Assembly (NCBI GenBank): GCA_910579735.1
Contig: CAJTUZ010000016.1
Coordinates: 15,536-79,535 of the forward strand
DNA: 64,000 nucleotides
DNA from: an uncultured Lachnospiraceae bacterium
GTDB taxonomy: Bacteria; Bacillota; Clostridia; Lachnospirales; Lachnospiraceae
Direction: 5' to 3'
Shown: positions 17,066 through 24,616 of the stretch, piece by piece
Numbering within the stretch: the stretch's first letter is position 1
Layout: every line of letters begins with the position of its first letter
Position numbers and translations under genes: made by a program
The notes under the pieces: generated by a model
Database searches by the model: none
The model's input: only the letters and a program-made list of their open reading frames with translations
Told to the model about the DNA's origin: nothing

Positions 17066-17073
17066 AAAGAGAC

Positions 17074-17112
17074 TATTCCCGACAGGCCGCCGACACCGGC
17101 CTATCGGGAATA
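17074..17112. terminator. Hairpin between convergent genes
   Basis: TATTCCCGACAGGCCG (17074-17089) and CGGCCTATCGGGAATA (17097-17112) pair with one mismatch. The stem overlaps the last codons of the leftward GNAT gene and lies 9 bases after the reductase stop codon. T runs are weak. Confidence 0.6.
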
Positions 17113-17610
17113 AACCAATCGTTTCTCATAGTACAGATCAACAACCTGCGTCCCTTCTATCATCGCTTTTTGATTACCATACACGAATCCGTTTAATTCA
17201 TAAAACCTGCGGGCAAAAGTATTGTCCTCCAACACCCACAGGCATATTTTCTCTTTCCCTTTCCTCTCCGCTTCGAGACAAAAATGCTCCAGTAACGCCC
17301 GTCCGATTCCCTGTCCCTTAAAAAAGGGATCCACATAAAATCCGTATAGCTCTATTGTCTTTGCTTCACTGCTCTCTGACGGTTCTTTTCCTCCGATGAT
17401 CCCCTTCACAATACCATCGTCATATACAAGTATATTATCTAATAAGCGGCTGTTTCTTTGGTATTCCTGTATGATCGGAAGCACCTGCAGATCATGAAAC
17501 GATCCGATATCATCTTGAAAAACAGATCTGTACGCCGTCCTTTTCCCGAAAACTTCTATCTCCGCTAACCGCGAAATATCGCTTTTCTTCGCATATCTTA
17601 TCATTTCCAT
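17101..17610 (-). CDS. GNAT-family N-acetyltransferase
   Basis: The product is 169 residues. The acetyl-CoA loop is GFYVDPFFKGQGIGRALLEHF (about 99-118, Q/R-x-x-G-x-G/A form) and the C-terminal NTFARRFYELNGF (about 140-152) is the usual beta5-alpha4 region. It should transfer an acetyl group to an amine of a small molecule or protein; the acceptor is unknown. GGGAG precedes the ATG. The gene is single and convergent with the aldo/keto reductase. Confidence 0.88.
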   Translation of the reverse strand: MEMIRYAKKSDISRLAEIEVFGKRTAYRSVFQDDIGSFHDLQVLPIIQEYQRNSRLLDNILVYDDGIVKGIIGGKEPSESSEAKTIELYGFYVDPFFKGQGIGRALLEHFCLEAERKGKEKICLWVLEDNTFARRFYELNGFVYGNQKAMIEGTQVVDLYYEKRLVYSR

Positions 17611-17840
17611 ACTTTACTCCCTTTATGTCTGAACAGCCTGCTGCGATGACGGTGCGGCGAGAAACGTACAAAGACGATTCCCCGTCTGTAATCAGGGCAC
17701 GCTCTGTCTTTATGCAGATAACATCTTTATTATATGGGAGGCTGATGTCTGGTACAATCCCCCGTCCGGATAGAATAGTCGCTTATGAAGGGATTTTCTT
17801 TTACAAACCTATTGCCAAACTCTGATAAAAGTAGTAGTAT

Positions 17841-17865
17841 AGTTATTGACCGCTAGTCATTAACT
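17841..17865. promoter_or_regulatory. Probable operator of the TetR-type regulator
   Basis: AGTTATTGAC (17841-17850) and GTCATTAACT (17856-17865) form a palindrome with a 5-bp centre and one mismatch, ending 28 bp before the TetR start. This is the size and position of a self-repressing TetR operator. The rest of the 283-bp gap back to the GNAT gene holds no gene with a ribosome binding site. Confidence 0.7.
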
Positions 17866-17893
17866 ATAAAATATATAAAGGAGCACATAGAAA

Positions 17894-18550
17894 TTGGCCA
17901 GACCCGTTAAAAAATCCCCGGAACAATGGAAAAAAGAAATTCTGGACGCCGCACAGCATCTGTTTCTTGACAAAGGCTATGAGGAAACTTCCGTTTCCGA
18001 CATTATGAACCTGGCAGGCGGCGCCAAGGGAATGTTTTACCGCTTTTTCCAGAGCAAAGAAGAGATCATGTATGTCCTGGGAAACCAGATGTTTCTGGAA
18101 AACAATCCCTTTGAAGAGGTAAAAAAGCGCAGCGACCTGAACGGACTGCAGAAAATAAGATCATTATTGCTGCTGAACCAGTCAGACAGCCAAAGGAACG
18201 ACTTAAACAGACAGGCCGTCCCTATTCTAAAAGACCCGCATATTCTTTCTGCTGCCGTAAAAGAAAACCGCCGCATTCTGACGCCTTTATGGCGGGACCT
18301 GTTAGAAGAGGGCATAAAAGATGGTTCTATCCAAACGAAATATGCCAAAGAACTGTCCGAACTCCTGCCGCTTATCAACTTCTGGTTCATGCCCTCGGTA
18401 TTTCCGGCAACACAGGAAGAACTGCATCATAAATACAGCTTTGTCATGGAAGTGTTAACCCATATGGGACTGCCGATCTTAGATGATGTGACCGCGGCTT
18501 TTACAGAAAAAGTAATTACCGATATTTCCGCAAAAGGAGAAAATGAATGA
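17894..18550 (+). CDS. TetR-family transcriptional regulator
   Basis: The product is 218 residues. The N-terminal helix-turn-helix (about 10-55: ILDAAQHLFLDKGYEETSVS, then IMNLAGGAKGMFYRFFQSKEEI) is typical; the rest is a helical ligand and dimer domain. It starts with TTG, with AAAGGAG 10 bases upstream. Its stop overlaps the start of the MFS gene, so it should repress itself and the transporter until an exported compound binds. A palindrome lies just upstream. Confidence 0.9.
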   Translation: MARPVKKSPEQWKKEILDAAQHLFLDKGYEETSVSDIMNLAGGAKGMFYRFFQSKEEIMYVLGNQMFLENNPFEEVKKRSDLNGLQKIRSLLLLNQSDSQRNDLNRQAVPILKDPHILSAAVKENRRILTPLWRDLLEEGIKDGSIQTKYAKELSELLPLINFWFMPSVFPATQEELHHKYSFVMEVLTHMGLPILDDVTAAFTEKVITDISAKGENE

Positions 18551-19794
18551 TGAACCAGAAATTATTTACCGGAAATTTCATACTTCTTATTTTAGGACAG
18601 TTGTCGTCCTTATTTGGAAACTTTATCTTAAAGCTTGCCCTGTCCATGTATGTACTGGATGCAACCGGCTCTGCCGCCGTATTTGCGGGCATATTATCCG
18701 CCGCAGTTATTCCGACGATCATTCTCTCGCCGCTTGGCGGTATTCTGGCTGACAGAGCGGACAGGCGAAATGTCATGGTGGCTCTTGACGTCTTAACGGG
18801 ATTATCCGTTTTAGGCGCAGCTCTTTTTTTAACCGAAAGGAATTCCATAACCGTGATCTGTGTGCTGCTTGTCATACTTTCTATTTTAGGCGCATTTGAA
18901 ACCCCTACGGTACAGGCATGCATTCCGACTATGTTAGAAGGCGATAATATCATGAAGGGAAATGCCATCGTAAATCAAACGGCATCTTTTTCCTACCTGA
19001 TCGCTCCAATGCTCGGCGGTGTACTGTATTCCATAATAGGTTTAAAACCGGTTATGTATGCAAGCGTTGTCTGTTTCTTCCTTACTGCATTATTTGAATG
19101 TTTTATCAAATTGCACTATAAACGGCCGCATAGCGCACAGGGCATCTTTTCTATTATCAGACAGGATCTGTCGGAAAGCGTACGATATATTTTTAAGGAG
19201 CAGACCGCCATTGCCAAAATGCTGCTCTTAACCGCCCTCTCCCGATTTTTTGTAATGGGCGTCATCATCGTCGGACTGCCCTTTATCATACGTGCCGTTC
19301 TGCATCTGGATGCAAAATATTATGGTGCCGCAGAAAGCGCATTGGCGGTCGCTGTCATTTTGGGCAGCACAGCCGCCGGACTTCTGACAGGAAAATTGAA
19401 AATACACAGATTATCCGTCGTTCTTGCTTTTCTCGGTATTTTTATGCTCCCGGCCGGAGCCGTCTTTTTTCTGCCAGTCAATGCTATGGTACAATACGCT
19501 GTCCTTGTTTTGTCATTTTGCTGCATCCAGACTGTCATCAGTATATTTTCTATTTTCGCCGTATCTTTAATACAACAAAGGACGCCCAACCACCTGATCG
19601 GTAAGATCATGGCCTATACATCTGCCATCACGTTGTGCGTCCAACCGGTCGGACAGATTGTGTACGGATTTTATTTTGACAGATTTTCTCACGCAGTTTA
19701 TCTTGTTCTGCTCCCGACCGGACTGATCGTCTGTGCCATCGGATTATCTTCTGCAAAATTTTTCAGAGACATGGCACAATCCGGCACAGAATAA
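18547..19794 (+). CDS. MFS transporter, multidrug-efflux type
   Basis: The product is 415 residues with about 12 membrane helices. Loop 2-3 carries PLGGILADRADRRNVMVALD, the MFS motif A; LPTGLIV and FDRFSHAVYLVLLPTG lie near the end. It resembles MFS exporters of the MefA/YfmO type found next to TetR regulators. Two ATGs in tandem (18547 and 18550) overlap the TetR stop, with GGAG upstream. It probably exports a toxic compound sensed by the neighbouring TetR protein. Confidence 0.88.
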   Translation: MMNQKLFTGNFILLILGQLSSLFGNFILKLALSMYVLDATGSAAVFAGILSAAVIPTIILSPLGGILADRADRRNVMVALDVLTGLSVLGAALFLTERNSITVICVLLVILSILGAFETPTVQACIPTMLEGDNIMKGNAIVNQTASFSYLIAPMLGGVLYSIIGLKPVMYASVVCFFLTALFECFIKLHYKRPHSAQGIFSIIRQDLSESVRYIFKEQTAIAKMLLLTALSRFFVMGVIIVGLPFIIRAVLHLDAKYYGAAESALAVAVILGSTAAGLLTGKLKIHRLSVVLAFLGIFMLPAGAVFFLPVNAMVQYAVLVLSFCCIQTVISIFSIFAVSLIQQRTPNHLIGKIMAYTSAITLCVQPVGQIVYGFYFDRFSHAVYLVLLPTGLIVCAIGLSSAKFFRDMAQSGTE

Positions 19795-19802
19795 GCCTTT
19801 CT

Positions 19803-20063
19803 CTACCGGTAGACGATCTGACGTATCGTCTCCGGCGAAAGGCCGTATTCTTCAGCCAGTTCTGAAATACTCTTCTTTTCCTGCCGGAACTTACTGCGGA
19901 TCTCGCTGTTGCGCTGTACATAGAAAGTTCTTGCACCGGAACGGCTTCCCCAGTCCTGCCGTTCCTGCACCTTCGGAATATAGATCAGCTCTCCGGAAGA
20001 ATATTTCTGTATTTCCTTTAACAGTTCATCCGGAAAAATATCTGACGCTTTACGATATTTCAT
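19803..20063 (-). CDS. Small helix-turn-helix protein, CD3324-like family
   Basis: The product is 86 residues: KYRKASDIFPDELLKEIQKY at the start, then LIYIPK, a WGSRSG turn and a C-terminal helix-turn-helix (SISELAEEYGLSPETIRQIVY). This layout matches the small CD3324-type proteins of Clostridia, which look like DNA-binding proteins of unknown role. The start at 20063 has GGAGG 9 bases upstream; an upstream in-frame ATG lies before that site. It is followed by the end of the convergent MFS gene after 8 bp. Confidence 0.75.
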   Translation of the reverse strand: MKYRKASDIFPDELLKEIQKYSSGELIYIPKVQERQDWGSRSGARTFYVQRNSEIRSKFRQEKKSISELAEEYGLSPETIRQIVYR

Positions 20064-20103
20064 ATTTACATTCCTCCGAATCACTTACTGCTTCCATTTT
20101 CGA

Positions 20104-21195
20104 CTATGCATTTGCCGCAAGAAAATCCTGCATGGAAGCATATTCGCGGATCTTTATGCCATGCTGTGAAAGAATGCCGCGGATGATCTCTTCCAGTTTC
20201 CGGCTCCGCAGTGCAAGACCCGTCAGGCAGTCCGGCCTGAAAGAATCCAACAGATTTAATTCCTCCATCCGGAATTCCCGTGCAATCACGATCAGTTCAT
20301 CCTGCAGATAGCAGGCATCTTTGTAAGCTTCTTCGACCATATTATTCTCACAGAAAAAATTGATCCTGCGCCATGTCAGACTCAGCTCCTGATACCAGTC
20401 GGCCAATTCCTGATACTGTATAGATAGTCCGGCTGTTTCTATCCCGTCCGCTTTTACCGTATCCGTCTTCGGACTTCTATCCAGTACGAACTTTTTAACG
20501 CTACGGATCAGTTCATAGATGATCCTTTTGATCTCTCCTGCATGATCAGCGCACAGAAGCAGATGAGCATGTTCAAAAAAGGACTCCGGCACCAGGTCAA
20601 GCCCGGGACAATGGTAGATCCTGCTCTCCGGACAGTCCGTATAGGCCTGTCGCTCCGTAAAGATCGGAGAATCCGTATACGTATGATTCATAAACGCTAC
20701 GGCTTTCGATAAGCATAAATGAATGAAACAGGCTTCCGAACGCACACGATATGCCTTTTCCTCAAACAACAGCATCCGGAACAGATTCACTGCCTCATCC
20801 AGCTGCTCCAGTGCTTTCCGATAAACAAAAACAGGATCGTTCAAATTCGTCTCCAATCGTTTTTGCAGTTCATAAAATCTCTCGGCCTCCTCCTTAGATG
20901 CCGCATATAATATTTCCGCATTGGCCAAAGTAATCGTCATTTCTTCCAGATCAGCCGATTTCTCCACGCGTTCCCATGACCTTGGATACAGATCATGTCC
21001 AACGCCATCTATGATAAATGTCTGTGACAGTCCATATCCTTTTTCCGTTTTGGGAATAAAATAATCAAAAACTTCCCCGTGACCATCGCCGCCCGTCGAA
21101 TGCCCTTTTACTGCCGCTAACAGCGCAATATCATCTTTATATTCCGTTTGAATCCTCTCAATGACCCACCTTGTTAACAGATTCTGCTGTTCCAT
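20104..21195 (-). CDS. Uncharacterised protein, possible nucleotidyltransferase-like N-terminus
   Basis: The product is 363 residues; I do not recognise a firm family. The N-terminal part (about 8-50) reads WVIERIQTEYKDDIALLAAV then GHSTGGDGHGEVFDYFIP, which has the feel of a pol-beta nucleotidyltransferase strand/helix with G-x-G-x-x-x-x-x-D, but the usual GS...DxD motif is not clean. The rest is mostly helical and acidic, like a HEPN or four-helix domain. GGGAGG precedes the ATG. It lies just upstream (40 bp) of the small helix-turn-helix gene on the same strand, so the two may be co-transcribed. It could be a stand-alone enzyme or one half of a toxin-like pair; neither is shown. Confidence 0.45.
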   Translation of the reverse strand: MEQQNLLTRWVIERIQTEYKDDIALLAAVKGHSTGGDGHGEVFDYFIPKTEKGYGLSQTFIIDGVGHDLYPRSWERVEKSADLEEMTITLANAEILYAASKEEAERFYELQKRLETNLNDPVFVYRKALEQLDEAVNLFRMLLFEEKAYRVRSEACFIHLCLSKAVAFMNHTYTDSPIFTERQAYTDCPESRIYHCPGLDLVPESFFEHAHLLLCADHAGEIKRIIYELIRSVKKFVLDRSPKTDTVKADGIETAGLSIQYQELADWYQELSLTWRRINFFCENNMVEEAYKDACYLQDELIVIAREFRMEELNLLDSFRPDCLTGLALRSRKLEEIIRGILSQHGIKIREYASMQDFLAANA

Positions 21196-21363
21196 ATTTT
21201 GAAATCCTCCCTTTTCTCAAATACTTTATGCTATAATCATAATCATAAACGGGGAAACAGAAAAGTGCCAAAAATTTTTTAAATTATTTTCCAGGGACTT
21301 TGTATGAATGCCATGTGTATTACGGTCTGCTGCCGCACATGAAAAGAAAGGTGTGAAAAAAAG

Positions 21364-22059
21364 ATGTCTGTTCAATTATATTACGAAGAAAAAGGGAACT
21401 GCGAACCGCTGATTCTGCTGCACGGCAATGGCGAAAGCCACGAATACTTTGTTCACCAGATAGAATACTTCAGCCAAAACTACCGGGTCATTGCCATTGA
21501 CACACGCGGACATGGTAAGTCCAGGCGCGGTGATACGCCTTTTACCATCCGCCAGTTCGCACTTGACCTGCATTGCTTTATGGAAGATCTCGGCATTCAA
21601 AAAGCCAATATCCTCGGCTTTTCGGACGGCGGGAATATTGCCCTTATTTTTGCACTGACATATCCCGAACAGGTAATGAAGCTGATCCTAAACGGCGCCA
21701 ACTTATTCGGCCGGGGTATAAAACCGCATATTCAGATACCGATCATCCTCGGGTATCGATTTGCCTCTCTTTTTGCAGACAAAAGTAAGGCGGCCGCAAA
21801 AAATGCAGAAATGCTCTCTCTTATGGTAAATGACCCCGACATCCGCCCGCAGGAGCTTTCCAGAATAACCGCGAGAACGCTTGTGATTGCCGGAACAGGA
21901 GATATGATCAAAACAGCCCACACCAGGCTTATTTATGAAAATCTGCCGGATGCAGAACTGGTTTTCATCAGGGGAAATCATTTTATTGCCAATCGGAAGT
22001 TTGTGGAATTTAATAAAGAAGTGGAACGGTTCCTGCAGGAAGCAGGCGGCAGGCCTTAG
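21364..22059 (+). CDS. Alpha/beta hydrolase
   Basis: The product is 231 residues with the alpha/beta hydrolase pattern: LLHGNGES oxyanion loop (19-25), the DTRGHGKS motif (46-53), nucleophile Ser87 in GFSDGG, an acid in AGTGDMI and His in RGNHF near the end. It should be a small esterase or C-C/peptide-bond hydrolase. It is single, reading towards the XRE gene, with which it overlaps by 4 bp at the stop codons. The substrate is unknown. Confidence 0.88.
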   Translation: MSVQLYYEEKGNCEPLILLHGNGESHEYFVHQIEYFSQNYRVIAIDTRGHGKSRRGDTPFTIRQFALDLHCFMEDLGIQKANILGFSDGGNIALIFALTYPEQVMKLILNGANLFGRGIKPHIQIPIILGYRFASLFADKSKAAAKNAEMLSLMVNDPDIRPQELSRITARTLVIAGTGDMIKTAHTRLIYENLPDAELVFIRGNHFIANRKFVEFNKEVERFLQEAGGRP

Positions 22060-22901
22060 CCTGCCAGTAACCTGAGAATTCCCTTGATCCAGCTTTTGAA
22101 AAAAAGCCAGTTGGAAGAAACATTTTCATCGATGATCCTTTCTACCGTCGGATAGTCGAATTGATAATCCTTTCCAATCACCTCTTCATATACCGAACCC
22201 ATCGCGCGGCTGAACCCTATGGCGATTCTCCCGTGCGCCTCATCCCCGACGGCCACCTGCCGCCCGTAACATAGCGCACCGAAACAAAACTCGCCGAAAT
22301 TGACTGCTCCCATACAGAAAATCCCTACCGATATCGCGCCCATGGCAATCAGCCCTACCGCAAAAGACCCGAATGCAAACAATCCTGCGGCAACCGTTCC
22401 AAATGCCGCAAGTCCCGCAGAAAGTACGCCGAGTGAAAAGATCCCCGATGAAAAAATACCGATGGAAACTACCCCCGTGGCTCTCACCCCGATCGCAAAA
22501 ATTCCTTTGGCCGGCGTTTTCATGCTTGAACTGATATGCACAAGCGGAAGGCCTTTTATCGTTTTCCTGCTCTTATATTCGTAGACCGGCCTTCTCATCC
22601 TGACATAATAAACCGGCTCTTTTTCCGCATAATCACCGCCTGCTCCCGCAAGGGAACCTTCTTCCCTTTCTTCTATTCCATATGTGCTGTCTGTCTTTAC
22701 GTTCATCTTATCCTTTAGCAGATAATCCGTACTGACGCCGAACAGCTCGCTGATCGCGACTATTTTCTCCAGTTCCGGCTGCGACTGGTCAGTCTCCCAT
22801 TTTGAAACGGACTGTCTTGACACGCCGAGGCTCTCGCCGAATGCTTCCTGCGAAAGACCTTTCTCCGAACGCAGTCTGTATATTTTTTCTCCAAGTGTCA
22901 T
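22056..22901 (-). CDS. XRE-type regulator with a long glycine pentad-repeat domain
   Basis: The product is 281 residues. Residues 4-58 are an XRE helix-turn-helix (KIYRLRSEKGLSQEAFGESL, then VSRQSVSKWETDQSQPEL). Residues 133-213 contain glycine at exactly every fifth position: 17 in a row (133, 138, 143 ... 213), with hydrophobic or small residues between, in a G-(I/V/L)-(F/x)-(A/S/C)-x pattern. After one 6-residue step the pattern resumes at 219, 224 and 229. This periodicity suggests either a pentapeptide-type beta-helix or a packed membrane domain. The C-terminal part (230-281) is ordinary. Such XRE proteins occur in Firmicutes, but the role of the repeat is unknown. Confidence 0.8.
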   Translation of the reverse strand: MTLGEKIYRLRSEKGLSQEAFGESLGVSRQSVSKWETDQSQPELEKIVAISELFGVSTDYLLKDKMNVKTDSTYGIEEREEGSLAGAGGDYAEKEPVYYVRMRRPVYEYKSRKTIKGLPLVHISSSMKTPAKGIFAIGVRATGVVSIGIFSSGIFSLGVLSAGLAAFGTVAAGLFAFGSFAVGLIAMGAISVGIFCMGAVNFGEFCFGALCYGRQVAVGDEAHGRIAIGFSRAMGSVYEEVIGKDYQFDYPTVERIIDENVSSNWLFFKSWIKGILRLLAG

Positions 22902-23107
22902 ATGCTTCTTTGTCCTTTCTTTCCTGATATATGATTACGTCATGATTCAAATAACAGATCAGATTATGGATGATGCGCATCATGCCCGGCTCTGATTCGA
23001 TGATCTTATTCTAATATATTTTACCGAAATTGGCTATCAACAACACTTGGAAATCTGTCAACCCACAGTTGCACCCGCCGAAATACAGGGTTTGCAGAGA
23101 GAAATTT

Positions 23108-23126
23108 CAAAGGGAATTTCCCTTTG
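23108..23126. repeat. Perfect 19-bp palindrome
   Basis: CAAAGGGAA and TTCCCTTTG flank a single T. It lies 8 bp before the -35 element of the GH43 promoter in a gap of 298 bp between divergent genes. It could be an activator or repressor site; a terminator role is unlikely because there is no T run. Confidence 0.5.
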
Positions 23127-23133
23127 GATTAGC

Positions 23134-23162
23134 TTGCACGAAAACGTTAAACAAGATAGAAT
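23134..23162 (+). promoter_or_regulatory. Promoter of the GH43-GH31 unit with LacI-type operator in the spacer
   Basis: TTGCAC (23134-23139) and TAGAAT (23157-23162) have a 17-bp spacer. The operator core AAAACGTTAAAC (23141-23152) fills the spacer, so a bound LacI protein would block polymerase. The same core is found at the two other glycan promoters. Confidence 0.7.
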
Positions 23163-23199
23163 ATTGATAAACACATAATCTATTGGGAGGGTTACTCAC

Positions 23200-24597
23200 A
23201 TGAAAAAACAAGCTTTTAATCCTTATCTGCCATCCTGGGAATATATTCCGGATGGCGAACCCTACGTTTTTGACGGCAGGGTCTATGTCTACGGTTCTCA
23301 TGATTTTTATAACGGCTACGTATTCTGCATGGGAGACTATGTCTGCTGGTCGGCGCCCGTAGACGATCTGTCGGACTGGCGTTACGAAGGGATCATCTAT
23401 CCCCGTAATGAAGATCCTCTTAACCGGGACGGCAAAATGTGTCTGTACGCACCGGATGTTACGGTTGGTCCGGATGGCAGATATTATCTGTATTATGTAT
23501 TGGATCATCTTTCCATCGTATCCGTGGCAGTATGCGACACTCCTGCCGGACGATATGAATTTTACGGGTATGTCCACTATGCGGACGGGACAAAATTAGG
23601 AGAAAAAGAAACGGACCAGCCCCAGTTTGACCCCGGTGTACTAACGGAAGGAGATTGTACCTATCTCTACACAGGCTTCTGCGGCAGAGGCGACAAGTCA
23701 AGAACAGGCGCTATGGCAACGGTACTCGGCCCGGACATGCTGACAATCATCGAAGAGCCGGTCTTTGTTGTACCCGGCTGCGAATACTGTGAAAAAACGG
23801 GATATGAAGGACATGCTTTCTTTGAAGCGCCTTCTATCAGAAAAATAGATGATACCTATTACTTCATCTATTCCTCCACCCCCATGCACGAATTATGCTA
23901 CGCTTACAGCAAAGAACCGACAAAGGGATTTGTCTACGGCGGCGTGCTGGTAAGCAACTGTGATCTGCACATCGATACCTATAAACCGGCGGATCTGCCT
24001 ATGACTTATGGCGCGAATAACCACGGCAGCATTGTGGATATTAACGGAGAATGGTATATTTTCTATCATCGTCACACCAACGGAACATGGTACAGCCGGC
24101 AGGGGTGCGCCGAAAAAATTACGGTACAGTCCGATGGACGCATTCCACAGGTAGAAATCACTTCCTGCGGACTAAACGGAGGCCCCCTGGCCGGAAAAGG
24201 AGAATATCCCGCATATATTGCATGTCATCTGATGACAGATACCCCTTCCGTTTATGTGGGCGGAGATGCATTTCCAAAGATTATGCAGGATGGCCGGGAC
24301 GGTGATGAAGAACCCGGATACATCGGCAACATAAAAGACTCTGCTACAGCAGGCTTCAAATATTTTGACTGCAAAAACATTCAGGAGATCAGGATTAAGA
24401 CCAGAGCCTATGGAAGCGGCTTTTTTGAGATAAAAACTGCCTGGGACGGGGAACCTCTTGCCCGGATCAAAATAGCAAATTCCAATGTCTGGGAAACTTA
24501 TGCGGCGCCTGTTTCCATTCCCGACGGAATACAGTCCATTTATCTGACTTACCGCGGCCCCGGCTGTGTCAGCCTTTTATCCTTTGAACTGATCTGA
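23200..24597 (+). CDS. Glycoside hydrolase family 43 enzyme
   Basis: The product is 465 residues without a signal peptide, so it acts in the cytoplasm. The five-blade propeller shows the expected acids: D18 in YIPDGEP (base), D86 in YAPDVTV or D144 in FDPGVL (modulator) and E209 in FFEAPSIR (acid). Residues about 365-465 form a beta-sandwich like CBM6 (GFKYFDCKNIQEI to the end). GH43 enzymes of this kind cut beta-xylosides or alpha-L-arabinofuranosides from imported oligosaccharides. GGGAGG lies before the ATG. It is the first gene of a unit with GH31 and has the LacI-type operator in its promoter. Confidence 0.88.
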   Translation: MKKQAFNPYLPSWEYIPDGEPYVFDGRVYVYGSHDFYNGYVFCMGDYVCWSAPVDDLSDWRYEGIIYPRNEDPLNRDGKMCLYAPDVTVGPDGRYYLYYVLDHLSIVSVAVCDTPAGRYEFYGYVHYADGTKLGEKETDQPQFDPGVLTEGDCTYLYTGFCGRGDKSRTGAMATVLGPDMLTIIEEPVFVVPGCEYCEKTGYEGHAFFEAPSIRKIDDTYYFIYSSTPMHELCYAYSKEPTKGFVYGGVLVSNCDLHIDTYKPADLPMTYGANNHGSIVDINGEWYIFYHRHTNGTWYSRQGCAEKITVQSDGRIPQVEITSCGLNGGPLAGKGEYPAYIACHLMTDTPSVYVGGDAFPKIMQDGRDGDEEPGYIGNIKDSATAGFKYFDCKNIQEIRIKTRAYGSGFFEIKTAWDGEPLARIKIANSNVWETYAAPVSIPDGIQSIYLTYRGPGCVSLLSFELI

Positions 24598-24616
24598 AAC
24601 CGGAAAGGAGCAAATT

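Noticed and set aside
17625..17825. A 66-codon rightward frame between the GNAT and TetR genes
   Set aside because: No ribosome binding site, no family, and no spacing consistent with the TetR unit.
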